Assembly: GCF_001411805.1 (NCBI RefSeq)
Contig: NZ_CP007212.1
Span: forward strand, 3,534,001 to 3,598,000
DNA length: 64,000 nucleotides
From: Burkholderia plantarii
GTDB taxonomy: Bacteria; Pseudomonadota; Gammaproteobacteria; Burkholderiales; Burkholderiaceae
Direction of reading: 5' to 3'
Of this stretch, positions 1 to 13,115 are shown one piece after another. Made by a program: the position numbers and the translations under genes. The notes under the pieces are model-generated. The model ran no database searches. It was not told where the DNA came from and saw nothing but the letters and a program-made list of their open reading frames with translations. The first letter of the stretch is position 1. Each line of letters opens with the position of its first letter.

Positions 1-128
1 CCTGGCTCGGCATCACGCTCGCCTACTACACCGACTGGCCGACCAGCTTCTGGATCACCGCGCTGTCGGCGCTCGTCTACGCGGCAAGCCTCGGCGGGCG
101 CCGGCTCACGACGAGCGCCTCGGCCTGA
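1..128 (+). CDS. C-terminal end of a probable ABC-3 family metal (zinc/manganese) transporter permease
   Basis: Only the last 41 codons are in the window, read in the frame starting at base 3 and ending at the TGA at 126-128. The peptide contains LAYYTDWPTSFWI followed by a short hydrophobic stretch. This fits the last membrane helices of ZnuB-type permeases, which usually carry a Y-Y-x-D-x-P-T/S-G sequence shortly before the C terminus. If correct, it would be the membrane subunit of a metal importer. The call rests on one short motif, so another polytopic membrane protein is possible. Confidence 0.5.
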   Translation, partial: WLGITLAYYTDWPTSFWITALSALVYAASLGGRRLTTSASA

Positions 129-165
129 GGCGGGCCCGCGCGAGCCCGGCCGCGACGCACGAAAC

Positions 166-204
166 AAAAAGCCCGCCGGCGCGCTCGAGCGCGTGCCGGC
201 GGGC
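166..204 (-). terminator. intrinsic terminator between the converging permease and frmB genes
   Basis: A GC-rich inverted repeat (arms GCCCGCCGGC and GCCGGCGGGC) spans 171-204. On the minus strand it is followed by a run of five T (166-170), so it best serves the frmA-frmB transcript. It may also stop the plus-strand permease transcript. Confidence 0.8.
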
Positions 205-257
205 TTCGTCATTTCACGGTCCGGGCGGGCGACAGCGGATCGCCGCCGCCCGCGCCG

Positions 258-1112
258 TCACGCGAGCAGCGTGCACGCGTGATGCGCGAGGTGATCGGCG
301 ACGAACGTCGAGATGAAGTAATAGCCGTGGTCGTAGCCTTCGTGGCGGCGCAGCGTGAGCGGCTGGCCGGCCTCGCGGCAGGCGGCCTCGAACACTTCGG
401 GATTGAGCTGGGTTGGCAGGAACTTGTCGGCCAGCCCCTGATCGATGAGGATCCCGTCTGCATAGCGCGGCGCGTCGCTGCGCGCGACCAGTTCGCTCGC
501 GTCGTGCGCCTTCCAGACCTCGCGATCCTCGCCGAGATAGCCGCTGAACGCCTTCTCGCCCCACGCGCAGCGCATCGGCGCGGCGATCGGCGCGAACGCC
601 GACACCGAACGGAACACGCCCGGGTGCCGCAGCGCGAGCGTCAGCGCGCCATGGCCGCCCATCGAATGGCCGAAGATGCCGAGCCGCGTGCCCTCGATCG
701 GCAGCGCGCCAAGCACCAGCGCGCGCAGCTCGTCCATCAGGTACGACTCCATCCGGTAGTGCGTGGCCCACGGCGCCTCGGTGGCGTCGAGATAGAAGCC
801 CGCGCCCACGCCGAAATCCCAGGCATCGGCCTCGCCCGGCACGCCCGCGCCGCGCGGGCTCGTGTCGGGCGCGATCAGCGCGATGCCGTGCTCGGCCGCG
901 AAGCGCTGCGCGCCGGCCTTGGTCATGAAGGTTTCCTCGGTGCAGGTGAGCCCCGCCAGGAAGAACAGCGCGGGCACGCGCGTGCCGTCCTCCACCGCCT
1001 GTCGCGGCAGGTACACCGAGAACTTCATCGGCAGGCCGATGGTCGAGGACTCGTGGCGATAGAAACGCTGCTCGCCGCCGAAGCACGCATGCGACGCAAC
1101 CAGTTCGAGCAT
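258..1112 (-). CDS. frmB: S-formylglutathione hydrolase
   Basis: Cytoplasmic esterase-D family enzyme that hydrolyses S-formylglutathione to glutathione and formate, the second step of glutathione-dependent formaldehyde detoxification. The 284-residue length is typical. The alpha/beta-hydrolase nucleophile is visible as GHSMGGHG with Ser150. The Asp is likely in LIDQG near 224 and the His is His262 in GYDHGYY. The oxyanion region LAGLTCTEETF is near 52-62. The gene starts 16 bases after the stop of frmA on the same strand, so the two form one operon, which strongly supports the assignment. No frmR-type regulator gene is adjacent. Confidence 0.96.
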   Translation of the reverse strand: MLELVASHACFGGEQRFYRHESSTIGLPMKFSVYLPRQAVEDGTRVPALFFLAGLTCTEETFMTKAGAQRFAAEHGIALIAPDTSPRGAGVPGEADAWDFGVGAGFYLDATEAPWATHYRMESYLMDELRALVLGALPIEGTRLGIFGHSMGGHGALTLALRHPGVFRSVSAFAPIAAPMRCAWGEKAFSGYLGEDREVWKAHDASELVARSDAPRYADGILIDQGLADKFLPTQLNPEVFEAACREAGQPLTLRRHEGYDHGYYFISTFVADHLAHHACTLLA

Positions 1113-1128
1113 GATCGCTGCCTCCGGA

Positions 1129-5947
<4,819 letters not shown>

Positions 5948-5949
5948 GG

Positions 5950-8900
5950 TCAATGTCCGTGGTTGCCGTCGTCGCGTTGCGACTGATGCGCGTGTTCCCG
6001 CGCGAGACGCAGCGCTTCGTCGGCGTCTTCCTTCTCGCCGCCGAAGATCGCCCGCACCTTCACGAAGAACATGGGGATCATGAAGATCGCGAGGAACGTC
6101 GCGGTCAACATCCCGCCGATCACGCCGGTGCCGATCGCGTGCTGGCTCGCCGAGCCCGCGCCGTTGCTGATCGCGAGCGGCAGCACGCCGAGGATGAACG
6201 CGAGCGAGGTCATCAGGATCGGGCGCAGCCGCAGCCGCGCCGCTTCCAGCGCCGCCTCGACCGGCCCCATCTTCTCGCCGATCTGCAGCTCGCGCGCGAA
6301 TTCCACGATCAGGATCGCGTTCTTCGCCGACAGCCCCACCGTGGTCAGCAGGCCGACCTGGAAGAACACGTCGTTCTCGAGCCCGCGCACCGTGGTGGCG
6401 ATCAGCGCGCCGATCACGCCGAGCGGCACCACCATGATCACCGAGAACGGGATCGACCAGCTTTCATACAGCGCCGCCAGACACAGGAACACCACCAGGA
6501 TCGAGATCGCGTAGAGGATCGGCGCCTGCGAGCCCGACTGGATTTCCTGGAACGAGAGGCCCGTCCACGAATAGCCGATGCCGTTCGGCAGCTTCTGCGA
6601 GATCTTCTCCATGGCCGCCATCGCCTGGCCGGTACTGTTGCCCGGCGACGCCTGCCCCTGGATTTCCACCGACGAGATGCCGTTGTAGCGCTCCAGCTTC
6701 GGCGAACCGTAGGTCCAGTGGCCGGTCGCGAACGCGCTGAACGGCACCATCCCGCCCGCGCTGTTGCGCACGTACCAGATGTTCAGGTCTTCGGGCGTGA
6801 CGCGGAACGGCGAGTCGGCCTGCACGTACACCTTCTTGATCCGGCCGTCGGTATCGAGGAAGTTGTTGACGTACTGCGAGGCCCACGCGATCGAGAACGT
6901 CTGGTCGATCGAGGCCGGCGTCACGCCGAGCGCATTGGCCTTCTCGCGGTCGATGTCGACCTTGAACTGCGGCGTGTCGTTGAGGCCGTTCGGACGCACG
7001 CCCTGCAGCGTCGGATCCTTCGACGCGACGCCGAGCAGCTGGTTGCGCGCGGCCATCAGCGCATCGTGGCCGAGACCGGCGTTGTCGGTCAGCTCGAAGT
7101 CGAAGCCGGCGGCGGTGCCGAGTTCCGGAATCGACGGCGGGTTGAACGGCACGACGATTGCGTCCTTGTAGCCGCCGTAGCGCCCGAACATCCGGCCGAT
7201 CAGCGCCTGCACCTTCTGGTTCGCGCTCTGGCGCACCGAGTAGTCCTTCAGCCGCACGAACACGAGGCCCGAATTCTGGCCACGACCCGCGAAGCTGAAG
7301 CCGTTCACGGTGAACGCCGATTCGACGATGTCCTTCTCCTGGTTGAGCAGGTAGTCGGTGATGTTCTTCAGCGTGCGCGCCGTGGTTTCCTGCGTGGAGC
7401 CCGACGGCGTCTGCACGATCACGAACATCAGGCCCTGATCCTCATCCGGCAGGAACGACTTCGGCAGCCGCACGAACAGCAGCCCGACCGCGACGATCAC
7501 CACCAGATAGATGATCAGCCAGCGGCCCGAACGCTTGATCACGTGATGCACGCCCGAGTGGTACTTGTCGCGGCTGCGGTTGAAGTTGCGGTTGAACCAG
7601 CCGAAGAAACCCTTCCTCTCCTCGTGGTGATCGGGACCCACCGGCTTCAGGAGGGTCGCGCACAGCGCCGGCGTGAGAATCAGCGCCACCAGCACCGACA
7701 GCACCATCGCCGAGACGATCGTCAGCGAGAACTGCCGGTAGATCGCGCCCACCGAACCGCCCGAGAACGCCACCGGCACGAACACCGCCGACAGCACCAG
7801 CGCCACGCCCACCAGCGCGCTGGTGATCTGGCCCATCGCCTTCTTGGTCGCTTCCTTCGGCGAGAGGCCGTCCTCCACCATCACGCGCTCGACGTTCTCC
7901 ACCACCACGATCGCATCGTCCACCAGCAGGCCGATCGCGAGCACCAGGCCGAACATCGACAGCGTGTTGATCGAGAAGCCCGCCGCGGCCATGATCGCGA
8001 ACGTGCCGAGCAGCACCACCGGCACCGCGATGGTCGGGATCAGCGTCGCGCGCAGGTTCTGCAGGAACAGGTACATCACGAGGAACACCAGCACGATGCC
8101 TTCCAGCAGCGTCTTGACCACTTCCTCGATCGACAGGCGCACGAACGGCGTCGTGTCATACGGGTACTTCACCACCAGCCCGTGCGGGAAGTACTTCGAC
8201 AGTTCGTCGATCTTCGCGCGCACCGCGTTGGCCGTCTGCAGCGCGTTCGCGTTGGTCGCGAGCTGGATGCCGAGGCCGGCCGTGGGCTGGTTGTTGTACT
8301 TCGTGTCGAAGTTGTAGTTCTCGCCGCCGAGGCTCATCGTCGCGACGTCCTTCAGGCGCACCTGCGAGCCGTCCTGATTGACCTTCAGCAGGATGTTGCC
8401 GAACTCCTCGGGCGTCTGCAGCAGCGTCTGCTCGGTGATGGTGGCCTGCAGCACCGTGCCGGGCTTGGCCGGCGTGCCGCCGATCTGGCCGCCCGCGATC
8501 TGCACGTTCTGCGCCGTGATCGCGGCCGTCACGTCGGATGGCGTGAGGCTGTAGTTGGTCAGCTTGTTCGGATCGAGCCAGACGCGCATCGCGTACTGCG
8601 AGCCGAACAGCGTGACGGTACCGACGCCGTTCAGACGGCTGACCGGATCCTGCACGTGCGAGGCGACGTAGTTCGCGAGGTCGTACTTGTTCATGCTGCC
8701 GTCTTCGGACACGAACGCGAGCACCAGCAGGAAGCTGCTGCTCGACTTCGTGACCTTCAGGCCGAGCTGCTGCACCACCTGCGGCAGGATCGGCGTGGCC
8801 AGCGACAGCTTGTTTTGCACCTGCACCTGCGCGATGTCCGGATTGGTGCCGGCCGCGAACGTCAGCGTGATGGTCGACGTACCGGAATCGTCACTGGTGG

Positions 8901-9138
8901 ACGACATGTACAGGAAGTTGTCGAGACCGCTCATCTGCTGCTCGATCACCTGCGTGACCGTGTCCTCGACCGTCTTCGCCGACGCACCCGGATAGGTGGC
9001 GGAGATCTGGATCGACGGCGGCGCGATCGTCGGATACTGCGAGATCGGCAGCGTGAAGATCGCCGCGACACCCGCGAGCATCAGGATGATGGCGATCACC
9101 CACGCGAAGATTGGCCGATCGATAAAAAACTTTGCCAT
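5950..9138 (-). CDS. bpeB: RND multidrug efflux transporter, inner-membrane pump (BpeB/AcrB family)
   Basis: Proton-driven exporter of the hydrophobe/amphiphile efflux-1 family, 1062 residues, with 12 predicted membrane helices and two large periplasmic loops. The start [20 protein letters not shown] is diagnostic. The proton-relay aspartates are in helix 4 ([17 protein letters not shown]) and the matching lysine is in [17 protein letters not shown]1/PN2-type Phe-rich binding pocket can be expected from the AcrB fold. The C-terminal tail is charged. Operon position (18 bases after bpeA, overlapping oprB) and the divergent TetR regulator match the bpeAB-oprB locus known for aminoglycoside/macrolide efflux in B. 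pseudomallei. The exact substrate range here is inference. Confidence 0.95.
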   Translation of the reverse strand: MAKFFIDRPIFAWVIAIILMLAGVAAIFTLPISQYPTIAPPSIQISATYPGASAKTVEDTVTQVIEQQMSGLDNFLYMSSTSDDSGTSTITLTFAAGTNPDIAQVQVQNKLSLATPILPQVVQQLGLKVTKSSSSFLLVLAFVSEDGSMNKYDLANYVASHVQDPVSRLNGVGTVTLFGSQYAMRVWLDPNKLTNYSLTPSDVTAAITAQNVQIAGGQIGGTPAKPGTVLQATITEQTLLQTPEEFGNILLKVNQDGSQVRLKDVATMSLGGENYNFDTKYNNQPTAGLGIQLATNANALQTANAVRAKIDELSKYFPHGLVVKYPYDTTPFVRLSIEEVVKTLLEGIVLVFLVMYLFLQNLRATLIPTIAVPVVLLGTFAIMAAAGFSINTLSMFGLVLAIGLLVDDAIVVVENVERVMVEDGLSPKEATKKAMGQITSALVGVALVLSAVFVPVAFSGGSVGAIYRQFSLTIVSAMVLSVLVALILTPALCATLLKPVGPDHHEERKGFFGWFNRNFNRSRDKYHSGVHHVIKRSGRWLIIYLVVIVAVGLLFVRLPKSFLPDEDQGLMFVIVQTPSGSTQETTARTLKNITDYLLNQEKDIVESAFTVNGFSFAGRGQNSGLVFVRLKDYSVRQSANQKVQALIGRMFGRYGGYKDAIVVPFNPPSIPELGTAAGFDFELTDNAGLGHDALMAARNQLLGVASKDPTLQGVRPNGLNDTPQFKVDIDREKANALGVTPASIDQTFSIAWASQYVNNFLDTDGRIKKVYVQADSPFRVTPEDLNIWYVRNSAGGMVPFSAFATGHWTYGSPKLERYNGISSVEIQGQASPGNSTGQAMAAMEKISQKLPNGIGYSWTGLSFQEIQSGSQAPILYAISILVVFLCLAALYESWSIPFSVIMVVPLGVIGALIATTVRGLENDVFFQVGLLTTVGLSAKNAILIVEFARELQIGEKMGPVEAALEAARLRLRPILMTSLAFILGVLPLAISNGAGSASQHAIGTGVIGGMLTATFLAIFMIPMFFVKVRAIFGGEKEDADEALRLAREHAHQSQRDDGNHGH

Positions 9139-9156
9139 GAAACAGGCCCCCTGTGA

Positions 9157-10461
9157 TTACGCGCCCGAAGCCGCCGTCGCACTCGTTGCCGAACCGGCCG
9201 CCGCGCTGGCGGGTGCCGCCGACGAGGCGCCGGAAGCGCCCGCCGCACCCGATGCACCCGCTGCGTCCGGGTTGGCGTTGCCGGTGTCCGCCGCGCTTTG
9301 CGGCGCGTTCGCGTCCGGCGCGGGCGGCAGCTGCGCCGGCACCGCCTTGACGGCCATGCCCGGCTGCACCTTCGCCACGCCCTGCACGATCACGCGGTCG
9401 CCCGCCTGCAGGCCGCCCTCGACGACCCAGTCCTGGCCGTGCGTGCCGCTGGTCTTCAGCACGCGTGTGGCAACCTTGCCGTCCTGGCCCACCACCAGCG
9501 CGGTCGGCTGGCCCTTCGGGTCGTGCTGCACGCCGATCTGCGGCACCAGGAACGCGTTGTCGTTGACGCCTTCCTCGATGCGCGCGCGCACGAACATGCC
9601 CGGCAGCAGCACGCGGTTCGGATTCGGGAAGATCGCGCGGATCGTCACCGAGCCGGTGGTCTGGTCCACCGTCACGTCGGTGAACTGCAGCTTGCCCTCG
9701 GTCGAGTAGGTGCGGCCGTCCTCGAGGATCAGCGACACCTTCGCCGCGTTCGGGCCGGCCGTCTTCACGCGCCCGCTCTGGATGTCCTGGCGCAGCTTCA
9801 GGCCGTCGAGGCTCGATTGCGTGAGATCCACGTACATCGGGTCGAGCTGCTGCACGGTCGACATCAGCGTCGCCGCGCTGGCCTGCACGTAGGCGCCCGG
9901 CGTGACCTGCGAGATCCCGACGCGGCCCGAGATCGGCGAGAGCACGTCGGTGTAGCCGAGGTTGATCTGCGCGGTGTCCACGGCCGCCTTGCCCGACGCG
10001 ACGTCGGCCGCGGCCTGGCCGGCCGAGGCCACGGCGTTGTCGTAGTCCTGCTTGCTGACCGCGTTGGCGGCCACCAGCACCTTGTAGCGCGCGGCCTGCG
10101 CGTTGGTCGAGACGAGGTTCGCCTGAGCCTTCGCGAGCGTGGCTTTGGCACTGTTGAGCGTGGCGAGGTACGGCGCCGGGTCGATCTTGTAGAGGCGCTG
10201 GCCGGCCTTCACGTCGGAGCCTTCGGTGAATTCGCGACGCAGCACGATGCCGTCGACGCGCGCCCGGACCTGGGCCACCAGGAACGCATTGGTGCGACCC
10301 GGTAACTCGCTGACCACCGGTACCGATTGCGGCTGCACCGTCACGACGCCGACTTCCGGCATCTGTTGTTGCGGTGCCGGTTGTTTTTTTCCACAAGCGG
10401 CAAGGAATACGGCTGCCGCGGCAACACTGATTAAGCGGTATGGAACCCGTTCGACGCGCAT
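9157..10461 (-). CDS. bpeA: RND efflux periplasmic adaptor lipoprotein (membrane fusion protein)
   Basis: Links the inner-membrane pump BpeB to the channel OprB. The 434-residue protein begins with a signal peptide and a lipobox (FLAACGKK), so it is anchored to the inner membrane and faces the periplasm. The family pattern is clear: PGRTNAFLVAQVRARVDGIV (first lipoyl half), a short helical hairpin with ANAVSKQDYDNAVAS, then TDVLSPISGRVGISQ (second lipoyl half) and a beta-barrel region. The last ~60 residues are a low-complexity Ala/Ser/Gly/Pro tail, which is common in Burkholderia adaptors. It is the first gene of the operon; the promoter and BpeR-like operator lie about 250 bases upstream. 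Confidence 0.94.
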   Translation of the reverse strand: MRVERVPYRLISVAAAAVFLAACGKKQPAPQQQMPEVGVVTVQPQSVPVVSELPGRTNAFLVAQVRARVDGIVLRREFTEGSDVKAGQRLYKIDPAPYLATLNSAKATLAKAQANLVSTNAQAARYKVLVAANAVSKQDYDNAVASAGQAAADVASGKAAVDTAQINLGYTDVLSPISGRVGISQVTPGAYVQASAATLMSTVQQLDPMYVDLTQSSLDGLKLRQDIQSGRVKTAGPNAAKVSLILEDGRTYSTEGKLQFTDVTVDQTTGSVTIRAIFPNPNRVLLPGMFVRARIEEGVNDNAFLVPQIGVQHDPKGQPTALVVGQDGKVATRVLKTSGTHGQDWVVEGGLQAGDRVIVQGVAKVQPGMAVKAVPAQLPPAPDANAPQSAADTGNANPDAAGASGAAGASGASSAAPASAAAGSATSATAASGA

Positions 10462-10708
10462 GGAGCGACCTCATTTGTAACAAAAGAATTGAGTGCGGGC
10501 TGGAGCCACGACACGAACGCGCCTTGCGGCGCTGATCGAACCCACCAGATGCTGGACTGCGAATACGACAACGGCACACCAACCGCTGTGCCGGGAGACG
10601 CCGCGTGGCGGCCGCGGCGCAGATACGGGAGGAAATCAGCGAAAGCGATATTAACTGATCGCCGCGAGGGTTTCGATCGACTGCTTGGGGAGTTCGAACG
10701 TGGGTGGT

Positions 10709-10738
10709 ATTGTATATACGTTCATGTATGTATGTAAA
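10709..10738 (-). promoter_or_regulatory. sigma70 promoter of bpeAB-oprB
   Basis: On the minus strand TTTACA (10733-10738) and TACAAT (10709-10714) are separated by 18 bases. The AcrR-like operator fills the spacer. The same DNA read on the plus strand also offers a weaker pair (TTGTAT and TGTAAA, 17 apart) that could drive bpeR, so the two promoters may overlap face to face. Confidence 0.6.
10713..10736. promoter_or_regulatory. AcrR/BpeR-type operator (24-bp imperfect palindrome)
   Basis: The left half is TATATACGTTCA and the right half TGTATGTATGTA; 9 of 12 positions pair. From memory, the E. coli AcrR operator has the same 24-bp architecture, and 19 of 24 positions agree with it. It sits between the -35 and -10 of the bpeA promoter and upstream of a gene for an AcrR-family repressor, so steric repression of both promoters is the natural reading. 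Confidence 0.75.
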
Positions 10739-10887
10739 AGTAGATCATGGACGATACAAAGACTTACAAATTACCGACGATTACGTAACCGGGCGCGTCG
10801 CATCGATTCCTGCAAAATCCGAATCAATCGACAGCCAATCCCGTTCATCACTTCCGACGTCGAACGACGTCACCACAGGCACTCGCA

Positions 10888-11532
10888 ATGGCCAGACGCA
10901 CCAAAGAGGAAGCGCTCGAAACCCGCAACCGCATCCTCGACGCCGCCGAACACGTGTTCTTCGAGAAAGGCGTGTCGCACACGACGCTCGCCGACATCGC
11001 CCAGCACGCCGGCGTCACGCGCGGTGCGATCTACTGGCACTTCGCCAACAAAAGCGAGCTGTTCGACGCGATGTTCGATCGCGTGTTCCTGCCGATCGAC
11101 GAGCTGAAGGCGACTTCGGACAAACCACGCGCCGATCCGCTTGGCCGGATCCGCAAGATCCTGGTCTGGTGCCTGCTCGGCGTGGCGCGCGATTCGCAGC
11201 TGCGGCGCGTGTTCAGCATCCTGTTCATGAAGTGCGAGTACGTGGCCGACATGGAACCGCTGCTGCAGCGCAACCGCGCCGGCATGTCCGAGGCGCTGCA
11301 CAACATCGAGGGCGACCTGAAGCAGGCGGTGGCGAGCGGCGAGCTGCCGGCCGACCTCGACACCTGGCGCGCCACGCTGATGCTGCACACGCTGGTGAGC
11401 GGCTTCGTGCGCGACATGCTGATGCTGCCCGACGAGATCGACGCGGAGCAGCACGCGGAACGGCTCGTCGACGCCGTGTTCGACATGCTGAGCCTGAGCC
11501 CCGCGATGCGGCGCGCGCCGCCGCCGGGCTGA
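10888..11532 (+). CDS. bpeR: TetR/AcrR-family repressor of the efflux operon
   Basis: 214-residue DNA-binding repressor. The N-terminal TetR domain is clear: RNRILDAAEHVFFEKGVSHT, then the helix-turn-helix TLADIAQHAGVTRGAIYWHF at about residues 32-51. The rest is the AcrR-type ligand-binding domain with a hydrophobic pocket (for example ILVWCLLGVARD and LHTLVSGFVRDMLML). It is divergent from bpeA, the standard arrangement of acrR/bpeR. Drug binding would release it from the operator at 10713-10736. The C terminus ends in a Pro-rich RRAPPPG tail. Confidence 0.93.
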   Translation: MARRTKEEALETRNRILDAAEHVFFEKGVSHTTLADIAQHAGVTRGAIYWHFANKSELFDAMFDRVFLPIDELKATSDKPRADPLGRIRKILVWCLLGVARDSQLRRVFSILFMKCEYVADMEPLLQRNRAGMSEALHNIEGDLKQAVASGELPADLDTWRATLMLHTLVSGFVRDMLMLPDEIDAEQHAERLVDAVFDMLSLSPAMRRAPPPG

Positions 11533-11641
11533 GCGGCCCGCGCCCGGCCGGTACGGCGCAGGCCAGCGCCGGTCACGCCGCGCTTCCTGTCGCCCTTCCC
11601 CGCGGTCAGCGCCGCCCCTCGCACTTCACCCGCGCCGGCAG

Positions 11642-12358
11642 TCACGCCCCGCTGGAAAACCAGTGCGCCAACCCGAGCAGCACGATCACCAGTACGACCA
11701 ATCCCCCCCACGCCCACGGCGGCAGCGGATGGCCCGCCGGCCGCCCGCCGGGCAGCGCGCCGGGCGCGCGCCCCGTCAACGCGCCGCCGAGCGCCGACGA
11801 ATGCGCGCGCGCGCGGCGCAGCGCGGCCGACAGCTCGTCGGGACGCAGGAATACGTGGCGGCGGCGCGGCTCGGCCGTCGCGAGATTCGGCGCGAGGCCG
11901 TAGCGGGCCAGCAGGCTCGCGCTGAATTCGGAGAAGAAGTCCTCGGCAAGGCCGTGCAGCGCATGCTCGATCTGGCGAGCGGGCAGCGCGCCCAGCGCGC
12001 CGGTGGCGGTGGCGCGCATTCCGTAGTGGATCCGCGTGCCGAACGTGTCGCCGCTGCGCCAGGCGGCGAGGCGGATCTCGAACTGGCCGCGCAGCGTGCC
12101 GATGCCCTCGCTGCGTGCGATGAACTCGAACGCGCGGCGCGGCCGGCTCGCGGACGGCGAGCGCAGGTGGGCGCGGACGTCGTAGCGCGCGCGCAGCGGC
12201 CCGAGCGGCACCGTCAGCACGAACGAGTAATCGTCAGCGGAAAGCCTGGCCAGCGCCTCGCAATGCTCGACGCTCGCCCGCAGCAGCGCCAGATCCTGCA
12301 GCGCCGCCCAGACATCCGACGGCGCAAGCGGAATGCGCAGCGCGTCGTTCAGCTCCAT
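11642..12358 (-). CDS. CoxG/SRPBCC-fold protein with a C-terminal membrane anchor
   Basis: 238 residues. The N-terminal ~150 residues fit the CoxG branch of the SRPBCC (START-like) lipid-binding fold: MELNDALRIPLAPSDVWAAL, then LSADDYSFVLTVPLGPLRARYDV and a G-T-R-I-H-Y-G-M segment. CoxG relatives are named for a role in carbon-monoxide dehydrogenase maturation, but no cox genes are near, so that function is unlikely here. After a Pro/Gly/Arg-rich linker there is one hydrophobic helix (WAWGGLVVLVIVLLGLAHWF), giving a tail-anchored inner-membrane protein. Function unknown. It is monocistronic, behind the strong terminator at 12432-12460. Confidence 0.75.
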   Translation of the reverse strand: MELNDALRIPLAPSDVWAALQDLALLRASVEHCEALARLSADDYSFVLTVPLGPLRARYDVRAHLRSPSASRPRRAFEFIARSEGIGTLRGQFEIRLAAWRSGDTFGTRIHYGMRATATGALGALPARQIEHALHGLAEDFFSEFSASLLARYGLAPNLATAEPRRRHVFLRPDELSAALRRARAHSSALGGALTGRAPGALPGGRPAGHPLPPWAWGGLVVLVIVLLGLAHWFSSGA

Positions 12359-12431
12359 GCCTCTCCTCGAAATCCGCGGTCGCCGCGCGCCGCCTGCGAT
12401 GCCATGCCGGCCGGCGAGCCGGCGGCGGACG

Positions 12432-12460
12432 AAAAAAAACCACGGCCTGAGCCGTGGTTT
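12432..12460 (-). terminator. intrinsic terminator of the 12542-12967 gene
   Basis: Stem ACCACGGC / GCCGTGGT with loop CTGA, flanked by eight A on the left and TTT on the right. On the minus strand the U-run is eight long, 80 bases after the stop of the small secreted protein gene. Confidence 0.9.
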
Positions 12461-12541
12461 TCATTATCTCGGAAACGCCGCGATCGCGTGAGGCGATCGC
12501 GCGTCGGGCCGCCTACGTCGACGTTCCTGCGGCCGACGTCA

Positions 12542-12967
12542 TCAGCCGCCCCACGAGAACGCCGCCTTCGCGCCGCCCTTGGCCGGCACGCTGACGCTGC
12601 GCGTCTGCGTCTTGTCGTTGTAGGTCGCGGTGATCTTGTAGCTGCCCGGAGCGAGCCGCACCAGCATGTACGGGCCACGCGTGTCGGCCTTCAGCACCTC
12701 GTCGCCGCCGTGGCCGACGATCGACACGTGTACGCCCGACAGGAATTCGCCGCCCTTGCCGGTGAAGCGCAGCGACAGCGGCCAGTGGTGCGAGGCGCGC
12801 TGGAACGCGGTCGATTCGTCGAGACCGACGCCGCCCGACACGTAGCCGACGCTGCCCTGCTGCTGCACGTCCGGCAGCCCGGCGTCGGACTGCGCATAGG
12901 CCGCGCCGACGAGGCCGACAGCCAGCGCCACGGCAAGCACGTACTTCGAAACGCGTTGTTGTTGCAT
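12542..12967 (-). CDS. small secreted protein with a carboxypeptidase-regulatory-like beta-sandwich
   Basis: 141 residues with a standard signal peptide (KYVLAVALAVGLVGAAYA, cleavage after AYA near residue 25), so the mature protein is periplasmic or secreted. The C-terminal half (TRGPYMLVRLAPGSYKITAT...KTQTRSVSVPAKG) has the A-P-G-x-Y-x-I pattern of carboxypeptidase regulatory-like/transthyretin-like domains, which bind ligands or extend other proteins and are not enzymes. The middle carries SGVHVSIVGHGGD, the first strands of the same fold. It has its own terminator and no operon partner. Role unknown; proteins of this type are common and uncharacterised in Burkholderia. Confidence 0.75.
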   Translation of the reverse strand: MQQQRVSKYVLAVALAVGLVGAAYAQSDAGLPDVQQQGSVGYVSGGVGLDESTAFQRASHHWPLSLRFTGKGGEFLSGVHVSIVGHGGDEVLKADTRGPYMLVRLAPGSYKITATYNDKTQTRSVSVPAKGGAKAAFSWGG

Positions 12968-13115
12968 CGTTCGTCTCCTTACTGGGTCGGGAAATCGGGA
13001 GCGACGCGCTCACGCGCGCCGCGACGTTGTATGGCCGGACGGCGCAGCGCGCCATCCCGCCCGGACATAGCTTGGCACAGACGGGCCCGAGCCCGCACCG
13101 CCCGGATCAGGCCGC

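Larger units (their letters stand above)
10462..10887. other. 426-bp divergent control region between bpeA and bpeR
   Basis: No gene is present. The region is distinctly less GC-rich around 10640-10760. It contains the bpeA promoter and the overlapping AcrR/BpeR-like operator (10709-10738). This leaves a bpeA leader of about 245 bases, unusually long, and a bpeR leader of about 150 bases. I see no obvious riboswitch-like fold or small ORF in the bpeA leader. Confidence 0.6.

Noticed and set aside
5953..9156. A 1067-codon open frame on the plus strand opposite bpeB
   Set aside because: It is extremely rich in Arg, His, Asp, Val and Gln with no domain; this is the usual antisense shadow of a high-GC gene. 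bpeB on the other strand is unmistakable.
11642..12358. CoxG-like gene as part of a CO-dehydrogenase cluster
   Set aside because: No coxMSL or maturation genes are near; only the fold is supported.
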